The translations under genes and the position numbers were made by a program. From positions 1-55,748 of the forward strand of contig PDTL01000027.1 of assembly GCA_002748835.1 (NCBI GenBank): a stretch of DNA of 55,748 bases, given 5' to 3'. Every line of letters begins with the position of its first letter. The stretch's first letter is position 1. Under the pieces are notes generated by a model, which had not been told where the DNA came from, searched no databases, and worked only from the letters and a program-made list of their open reading frames with translations. Shown here one piece after another: positions 17,323-25,778 of this stretch. This DNA comes from Deltaproteobacteria bacterium (GTDB lineage Bacteria; Desulfobacterota; Desulfobacteria; Desulfobacterales; GCA-2748835).

Positions 17323-17533
17323 GTCAGAGAAAATCAGAGGAATCATCTTGAATCAGGGAAGGATCAAGCCAAAACAGCGCCGTCAGAAATCCGCGCATCC
17401 GCCACTAGACAGTGCAAAGCACCCATCAAAAATACATCTCCGCAAAAAACGTATGCGCGCAACGCATCAGGAAGGCGGCAAAAAAATCGTGGCATGAGAA
17501 ACCGATCATGAATGAACCGGAAAAAACTACCGG
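17323..17533. other. Upstream control region of flgF
   Basis: About 210 bases without a gene separate flhX from the flgF promoter. This is the place where a sigma-54 enhancer-binding activator (FlrC/FleR type) would bind. I see no clean long palindrome by eye. Confidence 0.35.
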
Positions 17534-17812
17534 TTACGACGTCTTTTTTTCCCCGTTTACCCGGTAGATGAATGCCAGCAGCTCAGCCACCACCACGTAA
17601 ACGGATTCAGGGATTTCCTTGTCAACATCAACCGAGGCGAGAACTTCCACAAGATCCGGATCATTCTTGACAGGAACACCGTGTTTTTCCGCAATGGCGA
17701 TAATCTTCTCCGCAACGGAGCCCACCCCTTTGGCCGTCACTTTCGGCGCCGGGTCAGCCCCCGGAACATACCGAAGTGCAACGGCTTTTTTTCGCGCATC
17801 TTTTTCCGCCAT
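17534..17812 (-). CDS. flhX: FlhX: FlhB C-terminal-domain homolog
   Basis: The 92-residue product matches only the part of FlhB after the autocleavage site (RKKAVALRYVPGADPAPKV, then VAEKIIAIAEKHGVPVKNDP, then a VDKEIPESVYVVVAELLAFIYRV end). Known FlhX proteins can replace the cleaved FlhB C-terminal fragment in the export gate and affect substrate switching. It has no membrane segment and no NPxH site. It starts 13 bases after the PKD-repeat gene and precedes flgF. Full-length FlhB is also present at 32321-33385. Confidence 0.88.
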   Translation of the reverse strand: MAEKDARKKAVALRYVPGADPAPKVTAKGVGSVAEKIIAIAEKHGVPVKNDPDLVEVLASVDVDKEIPESVYVVVAELLAFIYRVNGEKKTS

Positions 17813-17825
17813 CAGCCCTCGCAGG

Positions 17826-20800
17826 TTACCGAAACACCGTCTCGGTCAACAACCGTATAAAACAGCCGCCTCCGCCGCCGGATCCCTCAGCGCCGTCGCT
17901 GTTCCCGTCCCCACCATCATCGCTGCCCGTTCTTGTGCCTGAAAGGGTTCCCAGGCCTGACAAATCCACAATGACGCCGTTCACCGCCCCATCGTCATCT
18001 TCCACACCACCGTCGGCAAAGGTCAGAAACACCATGGTTCGGTCATGGTTGAACACCGCGTGATCCCTGTAGTCGTTCCAGCCCAACCCATCTCGGTATT
18101 TATACCAGCCATACCCTTCCGGTGCAGCTTCGGGCAGATAGACCACCAGGCCCACATTTCCGCCTGCCATTTCCGGTATGATTTCCAAGTCAAAAAGGCC
18201 GTAGGGAAAATCCGTGGGACGGTTTTCCGTATCCGTGACCACGCCGTCGGAACGGGGATACAAGGCAGTCAGGGCACCGTTGGCATCGGTCGCAATGGCC
18301 ATTTCCCTGCCGGTGGCAGAACGAAACGTATGGGTATCCAGCGGAAACCCTGCTATCCCGTTATCCGCCACCACCACATCCACCCGATCCGGTTCACTCT
18401 CCAGACCGGCCGCATCCGTGACAATCAGGGAAAAGGTGAGCACCCCGCCGGAACCATCCACCGGTGGCGTGACAAATGAAGGGGCCACCGCCGCCTGATC
18501 AGACAAAACCACTTTCGGACCATCAACCTGTTCCCAGCGATACCCGGTAATCTCGCTGTCTCCGGGAGTGGATCCCCCGGCATCCAGGATCACGGTCCGC
18601 CCTTCGGTCACCGCCTGGTTATCCCCCGCATCTGCCGTGGCCGGCGTGCCCACCACGGTCACGGTAAACCCAGTGCCGTCGCCATTGCGGTCCGTGAGGG
18701 TCAGCGCAACCGAGCCTTCGGTATGCAACGCCGTCACCAGCAGACGCGGTCCCCTTGTTTCCCGGTCCACCTGGATCAGGTCAAACACCGGGTAAGGCGG
18801 TTTGATAAAGATCTCATACGGCGGCATCCCCCCTGAGATGGTCAGCGACTCAGACGTATCCTTGCTCAGGATCAGGGTTTCAGGGGTCACGGTCAGATCC
18901 TCCGGGGCCAGGATATTCACGATAATGGTGGTCGCTGCGGACACATGATCGTGGTCGGTTGCCGTCAGGGTGATCACGTGACTGCCAAGGGACAGCGTTG
19001 TGGTGACAACGGTTTTTCCGATCCCGATTTCTCCGTCCAGACTCGATTCCCACAGCAGATTGTGCTGACTCAGGTTGCCCTCATCCGGGTCTGCGCCCGT
19101 ACCGGAAAAGGTGATCAGGTCTCCCGCATAATACGCTGCCCCTGTCTGCGGATGATTGATCTCCGCAGTTGGCGCCTGATTGCGGATGGTCAGGGTGATG
19201 AAGTCGGTGGCCGTATCCCTGTCCTTGTCCGTGAGGGTCAGGGTGATAATATGCGTTCCCCGGGAAAGATCGTCCACATACAGGGTCTCTCCCTCTCCCA
19301 GGTGCCCGTCACGACTCGATGACCAGGAAAGCGAGCTACCGGTCAGTTCCCCGTCTTCCAGGTCTCTGCCGGACCCGATAAATTCGATGTAGGCACCTGG
19401 ATCAAACACGCTGTTGTCCAGGGGCCGTGATATCCGGCCGGTCGGGGCCGTATTTCCCACCTGGATGGTGATCATGTCCGTTGCCGTGGCCCCGTTGCTG
19501 TCGGTCACGGTCAGGGTGATGGTGTGCCTGGCAGGGGTCAGCGTATGGGTGGTGATCTGATTGCCGGTTCCCAACTGCCCGTCGCGGCTGGATGACCAGA
19601 CCAGAGACGCACCGGTCAGGGTGCCGTCCTCGGCATCTTCGCCTTCCCCTTCAAAGACGATGTAATCCCCGTGATAGTAAATCCGGTTCAGGTTTACCGG
19701 CGAGAGGATCCGCGCGGTCGGCGGCGTGTTTCCAATGATCAGCGTGAGGGTCACCGTGGTCTTTGCACCATCCACATCGGTTGCAGTCAGGGAAATCTGA
19801 TGCTCACCCCGGGACAGATTGTTTTTCACAAACGTGGTCCCCGTGCCGATCTGTCCGTCACGGTTCGAGGTCCAGACCAGGGAAGCACCGGTGAGTTCAC
19901 CATCTTCCTGATCCCGGGCCGCACCGCTGAAGTCCACATTTGCGCCTTCGTTGTAGATGCTGTTATCTGCCGGGCTGATGATGCTGACCTCGGGCGCATG
20001 GTTGGTGATGGTCACGAAAATGGTGGTGAACGTACTGGCGCCCTGGCTGTCGGTTGCGGTCAGGGTGATGATATGCGTGCCAATGGACAGATTGTCACGG
20101 GAAAACGAGGTGCCCACACCAATCTGACCGTCAATGCTTGAGATCCAGACGATATGCGCCTCATTCACGATTTCATCTTCCACGTCTGTGACCGTGGCTT
20201 CAAAAATCACCAATGCGTTTTTATCATACGCACTTTCATTGGCCGGTGAATCAATGGTCACCACGGGCGACAGGTTGCCCACGCGAAAAGAAAGGGTGGC
20301 CTTGCCCACCGCACCGTCGTTATCCGTGGCATACAGGGTGAAGGTATGAGTGCCTTCGGTCAGGCTGTTCAGGATGAGGCTGTTTCCCGTGCCCAGAACC
20401 CCGTCAATACTCGAGCGCCACTCCAGATTCGTGCCCGTGATCTCCCCGTCTTCATCATCAAATGCCTGCCCGACCAGCTCCACTGAATCACCCACATACG
20501 CCCAACTTCCGTTCGAAGGATTGGTGATCTCCACCACCGGCACCGCGTTTTTCACATGCACGACAATGGTGGCAATGCCAACCCCGCCATCCGAATCCGT
20601 GACGGTCAGGGTGATGACATGGCTGCCGGTGGTCAGATTATCCCGTGCCACGGAGGTGCCCGTACCGATCACACCGTCCAGACTGGATGCCCATTCAAAG
20701 GACAGCTCACCAATGGGATCCTCCACATCCGTTGCCGCCCCCCGGAACACCACGCTTTGGCCTTTTTCATAGGTGCTGCCGTCAGACGGCGAGGTAATGG

Positions 20801-21176
20801 AAGCTGTGGGCAGGGCGTTTCCGATCATGACCGTGATGGAATCCGTGTCAGACAAGCCCTCAGTGTCCGTGACCGTCAGGGTGATCAGGTGAGTGCCGTT
20901 GCTCAGGGTGTTGATGGTGATATTGGCGCCCGTCACACCCAGGGGACCGTCGATGCTCGAGGTCCAGGTCAGGGCTGCGCCGCTCAGGTTGCCGTCTTCC
21001 TCATCGGTTCCGATGCCGGTGAAGGTCACATAGGAACCTGACGCATACCGGCTGTTTGACGCCGGCGACGAAATTTGAGCTGTCGGCGCCACCGCATGGG
21101 CTGTGGCTGCCATAAAAAACAACAGCATCGCCTGAACGCACGTATATCTCCACCGACCTCGCCACAACTGGCTCAT
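17826..21176 (-). CDS. Large secreted PKD/Ig-like repeat protein with choice-of-anchor U domain
   Basis: A 1116-residue extracellular protein. A Sec signal peptide (hydrophobic VQAMLLFFMAATAHA, cleavage about residue 29) is followed by eight beta-sandwich repeats of about 90 residues. Each has a P-T-A-x-I-x-S-P opening, a DEEDG-like acidic turn, a W-x-S-S-x-D-G core and a GTHxITLTVTD end. After a linker and one more PKD-like domain comes a region (about 955-1080) resembling the choice-of-anchor U family (YGLFDLEI, YYKY-like GYGWYKYRDG, VFLTFADGG). The C-terminus is GSGGGGGCFIRLL, a broken CFI-box-like end. Start 21176 follows GTGGAGG; the earlier GTG is the ribosome site. Function unknown; adhesion or a cell-surface appendage role is inference. 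Confidence 0.85.
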   Translation of the reverse strand: MSQLWRGRWRYTCVQAMLLFFMAATAHAVAPTAQISSPASNSRYASGSYVTFTGIGTDEEDGNLSGAALTWTSSIDGPLGVTGANITINTLSNGTHLITLTVTDTEGLSDTDSITVMIGNALPTASITSPSDGSTYEKGQSVVFRGAATDVEDPIGELSFEWASSLDGVIGTGTSVARDNLTTGSHVITLTVTDSDGGVGIATIVVHVKNAVPVVEITNPSNGSWAYVGDSVELVGQAFDDEDGEITGTNLEWRSSIDGVLGTGNSLILNSLTEGTHTFTLYATDNDGAVGKATLSFRVGNLSPVVTIDSPANESAYDKNALVIFEATVTDVEDEIVNEAHIVWISSIDGQIGVGTSFSRDNLSIGTHIITLTATDSQGASTFTTIFVTITNHAPEVSIISPADNSIYNEGANVDFSGAARDQEDGELTGASLVWTSNRDGQIGTGTTFVKNNLSRGEHQISLTATDVDGAKTTVTLTLIIGNTPPTARILSPVNLNRIYYHGDYIVFEGEGEDAEDGTLTGASLVWSSSRDGQLGTGNQITTHTLTPARHTITLTVTDSNGATATDMITIQVGNTAPTGRISRPLDNSVFDPGAYIEFIGSGRDLEDGELTGSSLSWSSSRDGHLGEGETLYVDDLSRGTHIITLTLTDKDRDTATDFITLTIRNQAPTAEINHPQTGAAYYAGDLITFSGTGADPDEGNLSQHNLLWESSLDGEIGIGKTVVTTTLSLGSHVITLTATDHDHVSAATTIIVNILAPEDLTVTPETLILSKDTSESLTISGGMPPYEIFIKPPYPVFDLIQVDRETRGPRLLVTALHTEGSVALTLTDRNGDGTGFTVTVVGTPATADAGDNQAVTEGRTVILDAGGSTPGDSEITGYRWEQVDGPKVVLSDQAAVAPSFVTPPVDGSGGVLTFSLIVTDAAGLESEPDRVDVVVADNGIAGFPLDTHTFRSATGREMAIATDANGALTALYPRSDGVVTDTENRPTDFPYGLFDLEIIPEMAGGNVGLVVYLPEAAPEGYGWYKYRDGLGWNDYRDHAVFNHDRTMVFLTFADGGVEDDDGAVNGVIVDLSGLGTLSGTRTGSDDGGDGNSDGAEGSGGGGGCFIRLLTETVFR

Positions 21177-21188
21177 GCAGACCTCCAC

Positions 21189-21295
21189 AACCGGCCTCCG
21201 GCAATCCTGCCCAAGGCGATCAACCGTTAAAAATTTTTGATAAAACAGAACGTAAAATCAACTGCACGTTGTCATTTTCAACGCGCCCGTGAATC
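21189..21295 (-). promoter_or_regulatory. AT-rich gap that may hold a promoter for the large PKD gene
   Basis: The stretch after the terminator is AT-rich compared with its surroundings (for example AAAAATTTTTGATAAAA on the plus strand). No strong sigma-70, sigma-54 or sigma-28 match is visible. A promoter here is inferred only from the terminator before it. Confidence 0.25.
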
Positions 21296-21334
21296 AAAAA
21301 ACCGAGGGGTGCAGGGGGATCATCCCCCTACCCG
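21296..21334 (-). terminator. Probable rho-independent terminator after the PKD lipoprotein-like gene
   Basis: On the minus strand a G-rich/C-rich hairpin (AGGGGG-ATGAT-CCCCCT core, extended by GGGT/ACCC) is followed by a run of six T (21301-21296). It lies just after the stop of the 21352-22959 gene and would separate its transcript from the larger PKD gene downstream. Confidence 0.6.
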
Positions 21335-21351
21335 CCGGAGGCAACCGCATG

Positions 21352-22959
21352 TCATTTAGGAAACGGCACCAGAATCGTGATCGCATCGGTTCCCGTATCT
21401 CCGTTGCTGTCTGTTGCCACCAGGGTGATGGTATAGGTGACCGTGGCCCCGGGGACCGGTGTCAGATCTTCCCGCAGCAGCACCCCATGGGTACCCGTAT
21501 GGTTGGTGTTTTCCGGCCCCGGATTAAAGAGCCCGCCCGCGCTGCAGTACCATTCCAGGCGGGTGTTCGGGTTATCCGGAATGGGTCCGTCTTCCGCATC
21601 ATTTCCGATGCCGTTAAAGATGAAATAGTCATCGGTCACCGCGTAGGTGGTTCCTTCAGCGGGATAGGTGATGGTGGCTGTGGGCGGGGTGTTTCCCATG
21701 GTGATACTCACGCTGGCCGTTGCCGACGCGTCATCGGAATCCGTGCCGGTCAGGGTGATTTCATGGGTTCCGCGTGAAAGGGTCTGCACCTGAACAGATG
21801 CGCCGGTGCCGATCACGCCGTCCAGATCTGAACGCCACACCAGCTGTCTGTCTGTCAGATCTCCGTCTTCTGTATCTGTTCCCTGGCCGTTGAAGGTGAC
21901 CGTATCCCCAAAATCAAAGGTCGCACCGGTGAGCGGATAATCGATGGTCACTGTGGGAATGGTATTGCTCACCGTCACCCCGACGGATGTGGTGCCCGTG
22001 GCCCCTTCCGAATCAATGGCGGTCAGGGTGATCACATGATTGCCCCGGGACAGGCTGGACACCGGAATGGTAACCCCGGACCCGCTGCCCAGAAACCCGT
22101 CCACACTGGAGCTCCAGGACAACCGGGTGCCGTCGGTATCACCGGGGATGGCACCGTCTTCCGCGTCATATCCGGACCCGGTGAGCACCACAGATTCTCC
22201 GGCCGCATAGGTACTGCCGTCTGCCGGAAACGAGATGGTGGCCGTGGGGGGATTGTTTCCCACAACAATGGAGATTTCAGCACTTCCCGTGGCCCCGCCG
22301 CTGTCCGTTGCGATCAGGGTGATCACATGGGTCCCGCTGACCGGGTTTTCCAGCACAATCGACGTGCCTGTCCCGATGCTGCCCCCTTCCTTGCTTGAAT
22401 ACCAGACAAGGGCACTGCCGGTGAGCAGGCCGTCCTCGCCTTCATCCACCGCACTGCCCGTGAAGGAAATGCTGTCCCCTTCGGTGAACCGGGCGCCGTC
22501 AGCCGGCGAAACAATCGTGGCAGTGGGCGCGACTTCGTTATCATCGGATGTCCCGCTGTCACCGGCAATGATCAGCGTACAAGTCTGGGAATAGGCGGCC
22601 CCGTTTCCGTCCGTTGCGGTCAATGTGATGGTATGGGTGCCTTTGGACAGGGTATTGATGGCCTCGGGCGATGCACCAGTCCCGATCTGCCCGTCGATAT
22701 CCGATGTCCAGACATAGGCGGCATCTGTCACCGGCGTACGTGTGGTATCATAGAGGGTTCCGCTGAAGCTCACATAACTTTTTTCCGCATAGGTACTGCC
22801 GTCAGAAGGAGACGTGATCCGAATATACGGCCGAGACGCTTCATCCGTTCCCTGATCGTTTTCATTGCCGCTGGTTGCAATGATGCTGAGGAGCCCCAGA
22901 CCGATCACACAACACCCTGCCAGTTTCCGAATCACCTGCTGCCATGTCATAGGCTTCAT
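21352..22959 (-). CDS. Secreted PKD/Ig-like five-repeat protein
   Basis: The 535-residue protein has a hydrophobic export signal (CCVIGLGLLSIIATSG) and then five repeats of the same type as the larger neighbour (PTATIxxPADGxTY opening, WxSSxDG core, GTHxITLTATDSxG end). The pair are clearly paralogous in their repeats, but this one lacks the choice-of-anchor domain and any C-terminal sorting signal. The ATG overlaps the stop of the upstream membrane-protein gene (ATGA), so the two are coupled. Role unknown; its place within the flagellar block suggests co-expression with motility. Confidence 0.8.
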   Translation of the reverse strand: MKPMTWQQVIRKLAGCCVIGLGLLSIIATSGNENDQGTDEASRPYIRITSPSDGSTYAEKSYVSFSGTLYDTTRTPVTDAAYVWTSDIDGQIGTGASPEAINTLSKGTHTITLTATDGNGAAYSQTCTLIIAGDSGTSDDNEVAPTATIVSPADGARFTEGDSISFTGSAVDEGEDGLLTGSALVWYSSKEGGSIGTGTSIVLENPVSGTHVITLIATDSGGATGSAEISIVVGNNPPTATISFPADGSTYAAGESVVLTGSGYDAEDGAIPGDTDGTRLSWSSSVDGFLGSGSGVTIPVSSLSRGNHVITLTAIDSEGATGTTSVGVTVSNTIPTVTIDYPLTGATFDFGDTVTFNGQGTDTEDGDLTDRQLVWRSDLDGVIGTGASVQVQTLSRGTHEITLTGTDSDDASATASVSITMGNTPPTATITYPAEGTTYAVTDDYFIFNGIGNDAEDGPIPDNPNTRLEWYCSAGGLFNPGPENTNHTGTHGVLLREDLTPVPGATVTYTITLVATDSNGDTGTDAITILVPFPK

Positions 22960-23471
22960 CCGCCCTTATCTCCCTTTGGACCTGTTCGGATCAACACGTA
23001 AGCTGCGGCAGCGGTTCCCAGCAGAAAAGCCGCCATGTCCCACGGATCGTATGATCCGTTGACAAAATAACTTTTCGCACTTTCAAGAAAGGGGATACCG
23101 TCCCATCCGGACGGGATGAACGCAGCCACACGCCTACCGTGCGCCTGCCCCCATTCAAACAGAACCTCGACCGTCAGCCAGAAGCTGCACACGCCGACAT
23201 ACCCCCGCCGGGTCATCACACCCACGCCGGCAGTCAAGAGTATCATGGCAAAGATATGCAAAAAAGACGCCAGACTTCTATCCAGCACACCAAAAAGGTT
23301 GGGAACCACACCGTACAGGGACAGCGACCACTTTTCCACAAAATACGTGGTGGGCGGACGATCCACGACATAAACCAGGGTACCTGTCAAAAGTGCCGCC
23401 AGGCCAATGCAGCATTGACGCGGGTTAACCAGTAATCCGGCAGCTGTCGTCTGTTTTTCATGAATGCGCAT
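22956..23471 (-). CDS. Small membrane protein, possibly VanZ-like
   Basis: A 171-residue protein with about four predicted membrane segments (around residues 20-36, 66-84, 91-107 and 145-162). The last part, EWGQAHGRR followed by DPWDMAAFLLGTAAAAY, resembles the loop and final helix of VanZ-like proteins, in which a conserved DxxxNxxG-type motif precedes a membrane helix; here the Asn is not conserved. It sits 9 bases after the FliK-like gene and overlaps the PKD gene by 4 bases, so all three are probably one transcript. Function not known. Confidence 0.55.
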   Translation of the reverse strand: MRIHEKQTTAAGLLVNPRQCCIGLAALLTGTLVYVVDRPPTTYFVEKWSLSLYGVVPNLFGVLDRSLASFLHIFAMILLTAGVGVMTRRGYVGVCSFWLTVEVLFEWGQAHGRRVAAFIPSGWDGIPFLESAKSYFVNGSYDPWDMAAFLLGTAAAAYVLIRTGPKGDKGG

Positions 23472-23480
23472 GAGATCTTT

Positions 23481-24776
23481 CTACAACACCAGATGAAGGG
23501 TATCGCCTGGATCAAGCAGTTCGCTGACCAGCCGGGTTTCTCGAAGGGATTCAGCTGTCGTGACTTCACAGGTCATCTGCATGACCCGATAGCCCAGTGC
23601 TTCCATCCGCTCCAGCCATTCCGGGAGGCGCTGCCGGATCCGCGCCTGGGTTTCCGTACTTCCCACGGTGAGCGTTCCTGTAATGGCGGCGTCCAGCAGA
23701 GCTACATCCGCCCGGACCGGGCCGAGCTGCGTCATATCAAGCATCACTGCCACCCGGACCGTTTTACGGGCATTCCCGCCATGCCTGCCGTTCTCGCCCA
23801 AATCAATCCGCATTTCGCCAAACCGGAACTCCGATCCGAACATCAGGGGAAAAGGAATCAGCAGCCGGCCCTGGGTGTCAAAGGCCATCCGGTTCAACAA
23901 CTGAAGGCTTTCAAGCACATCTGACACGGCGTGCTGCCCGCCGGTACGCCCACCGGTTTCGGCCTCTGTACCAGCCCGTGACTCCATCTGAAGAACCAGG
24001 GCTTTCAAATCCTGCTCAGCCTGCTTTGCCAGCGGCAGCGGCGCTGCCGGCGTCAGGCGGGTGTGCTGCGCCGGTGCCGGATCTGACACTTTCAATGACC
24101 CATCTGATGGTTTCAATGGTGCACCGGCCGACACTGACTGATCGGCAGATCTTTCCCCTGTACCAGAAAAACCTGCCGCACGGTTTTTCGGAGACCGGGT
24201 TTCCATCTGAGCGGAAGCGGCTTTTGCCAGCCGTGCCTCCCACTGCTGACCGCCGTCCCGGATCCATTTGCGCACCACAGCGGGGTCCGGTACTTCGGAG
24301 GATACGGCCAGAGATTTCAGGTGCAGGAGCACCTTTCCGGCAGCTTCGCGAAAAGAACCGGGTGCGGCAGCCTCAGATTGATCCGCCAGACCTGCGGACA
24401 CCACCCGATCCTGAAGACCGGAAAGCCGTGAGAGCGGGTTCTCTTTCAGCAGCCTCATGAGTCCAGTCAGCGTCACGGATTTCGGCTGCACGAATTGCGG
24501 GCTCACTGGTGACAGGGAAACAGATTTGCCGCCGGGGTCTGCGTGCACTTTAACCTCAAACGCCTGGCCCGGTTTCAGAGGAAGAAAGGTTTTCACAGAA
24601 AGATGCCGGCCGGCCACCTGTAAATCGGCAATGCCCTCCGACATCAGGCGTAATACCCGGACGCTGAGAATCCTTCCCGGTTTGAGGAAGGTGTCTGCCC
24701 CGGCCGTCTGTTCTCTGGACGTATCAGTGGGTGTCATGCGGGAGGAGGAAACCAGGATGTTCCGGATATGCACCAT
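23481..24776 (-). CDS. Second FliK-like protein (hook-length control C-terminal domain)
   Basis: A 431-residue protein without signal peptide. The N-terminal 100 residues are beta-rich (RVLRLMSEGIADLQVAGRHL), the middle is Ala/Pro/Ser-rich and low complexity. The C-terminal part (VAVMLDMTQLGPVRADVALL, then TQARIRQRLPEWLERMEALGY) matches the Flg_hook/FliK C-terminal fold pattern: a first beta hairpin, then a helix with L-x-x-L-x-x-L-G-Y. The canonical FliK is at 42752-44596. This one may control another length or switch step, or be a regulator of export. The start (24776) has a weak ribosome site. Confidence 0.6.
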   Translation of the reverse strand: MVHIRNILVSSSRMTPTDTSREQTAGADTFLKPGRILSVRVLRLMSEGIADLQVAGRHLSVKTFLPLKPGQAFEVKVHADPGGKSVSLSPVSPQFVQPKSVTLTGLMRLLKENPLSRLSGLQDRVVSAGLADQSEAAAPGSFREAAGKVLLHLKSLAVSSEVPDPAVVRKWIRDGGQQWEARLAKAASAQMETRSPKNRAAGFSGTGERSADQSVSAGAPLKPSDGSLKVSDPAPAQHTRLTPAAPLPLAKQAEQDLKALVLQMESRAGTEAETGGRTGGQHAVSDVLESLQLLNRMAFDTQGRLLIPFPLMFGSEFRFGEMRIDLGENGRHGGNARKTVRVAVMLDMTQLGPVRADVALLDAAITGTLTVGSTETQARIRQRLPEWLERMEALGYRVMQMTCEVTTAESLRETRLVSELLDPGDTLHLVL

Positions 24777-24797
24777 GGCGACCGCTTCAGTTAGGGG

Positions 24798-25307
24798 CTA
24801 TGCACCATTTTTCAGCGCGAGGAATTTCGCTTTCAGATCCAGTACCAGCTGCACTTCCCCTCTGGGAATGGACAGGGTATCCGAAATCTCATCCACCCCC
24901 ATGCCCTCGGCATGCAGGTCAATGATGGCTGCCTGGAGATCCCCGCCCGCACTGGCCGCCGGTGTATGGGCGGTTGCTGTCGCTGCACGAGACAGCCCCT
25001 TCCGGGTGGCCGCATGGGCCTTGTTGAGGATCTGTTCTGCTTCGGCCATACGGGTTTCCAGTGACTGATTCAGCGTGTGTATCAAGGCTTTTTTTTCCTG
25101 AATCTGACGGTCAAACTGCTCAGCGATGGAAGCGGCCTCGCGCATCAGCGGTTCGATCTGTTCGAGCACCGTCTCAGACACCTGGGTTGTCATGATATGA
25201 CGGATTTGTCGCTGAAAGCGCTTGAGCACAGCCCAGACGCCAAGAACGACCCCCAGGTTGATCAGCAGCAGCACGGTGCTTCCGTATGTCTGCCAGAACG
25301 CAGCCAT
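24798..25307 (-). CDS. Membrane-anchored DUF6115/SwrB-like protein
   Basis: The 169-residue product has one N-terminal membrane helix (LLLINLGVVLGVWAVL), a coiled-coil region (about 45-100) and a short C-terminal helix-turn-helix-like segment (IIDLHAEGMGVDEISDTLSI followed by PRGEVQLVLDLK). That layout is shared with Bacillus SwrB/YlxL and other small flagellar-locus proteins (DUF6115, DUF2802). SwrB promotes activation of the flagellar export apparatus. Relationship is inferred from layout and position, not from close identity. Confidence 0.55.
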   Translation of the reverse strand: MAAFWQTYGSTVLLLINLGVVLGVWAVLKRFQRQIRHIMTTQVSETVLEQIEPLMREAASIAEQFDRQIQEKKALIHTLNQSLETRMAEAEQILNKAHAATRKGLSRAATATAHTPAASAGGDLQAAIIDLHAEGMGVDEISDTLSIPRGEVQLVLDLKAKFLALKNGA

Positions 25308-25399
25308 TGTATGCCTCTGATTTCAGTGATGTGTCTTTAGCCGGGTAGCAGAGCCCTGTCATTGACTAACGCGTTAAACAGCCGCCCGAGAAGGTCTGC

Positions 25400-25714
25400 T
25401 CATACAACCGTATTGAGCAGTCGGCCAGTGGATTTCGGAAGATCCGCATCCTCCGAATCTGCATCGTCCGCTTCTCGCTCGCGTTCATCGTCAGCAGGGG
25501 ATTTTCCCCCGTGTCCGGATGTTTCATTGTCCAGCCGGCTTTTTCCGCTTTCCTCAAATTCGTTGACCGTGGTCCGTTTTTCAGCGTTCTTCAGCTGCTG
25601 AGCCTGTCCTTCCATGAAAAAACCCTGTCCCATGGCCTGCTGCTGAACGGTCATGACCCGCAGGGCATTTCCCGATTGCTGAAAAACCAGATTCAAATTG
25701 GGGATTGTGGTCAT
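25400..25714 (-). CDS. Small acidic protein of unknown function in flagellar locus
   Basis: The 104-residue protein starts with MTTIPNLNLVFQQSGNALRV and VQQQAMGQ, a Gln/Asn-rich amphipathic segment, and ends in a very acidic, probably disordered tail (residues 60-95). It has no membrane segment or signal peptide. I do not recognise the family. The N-terminal half looks conserved in character and might be an export or docking signal. It lies between the FliL-like gene and the SwrB-like gene, all on the same strand. Confidence 0.55.
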   Translation of the reverse strand: MTTIPNLNLVFQQSGNALRVMTVQQQAMGQGFFMEGQAQQLKNAEKRTTVNEFEESGKSRLDNETSGHGGKSPADDEREREADDADSEDADLPKSTGRLLNTVV

Positions 25715-25778
25715 ACCGACCCCCTCAATGGGTTATCCGACAGCCCTAAAGACCATTACCCGCCAGGACGGCAGGCCG

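Noticed and set aside
18000..21000. Regularly spaced DNA repeats suggestive of a CRISPR or other array
   Set aside because: Spacing of about 270-285 bases and reading frame show that they encode the PKD-like protein repeats.
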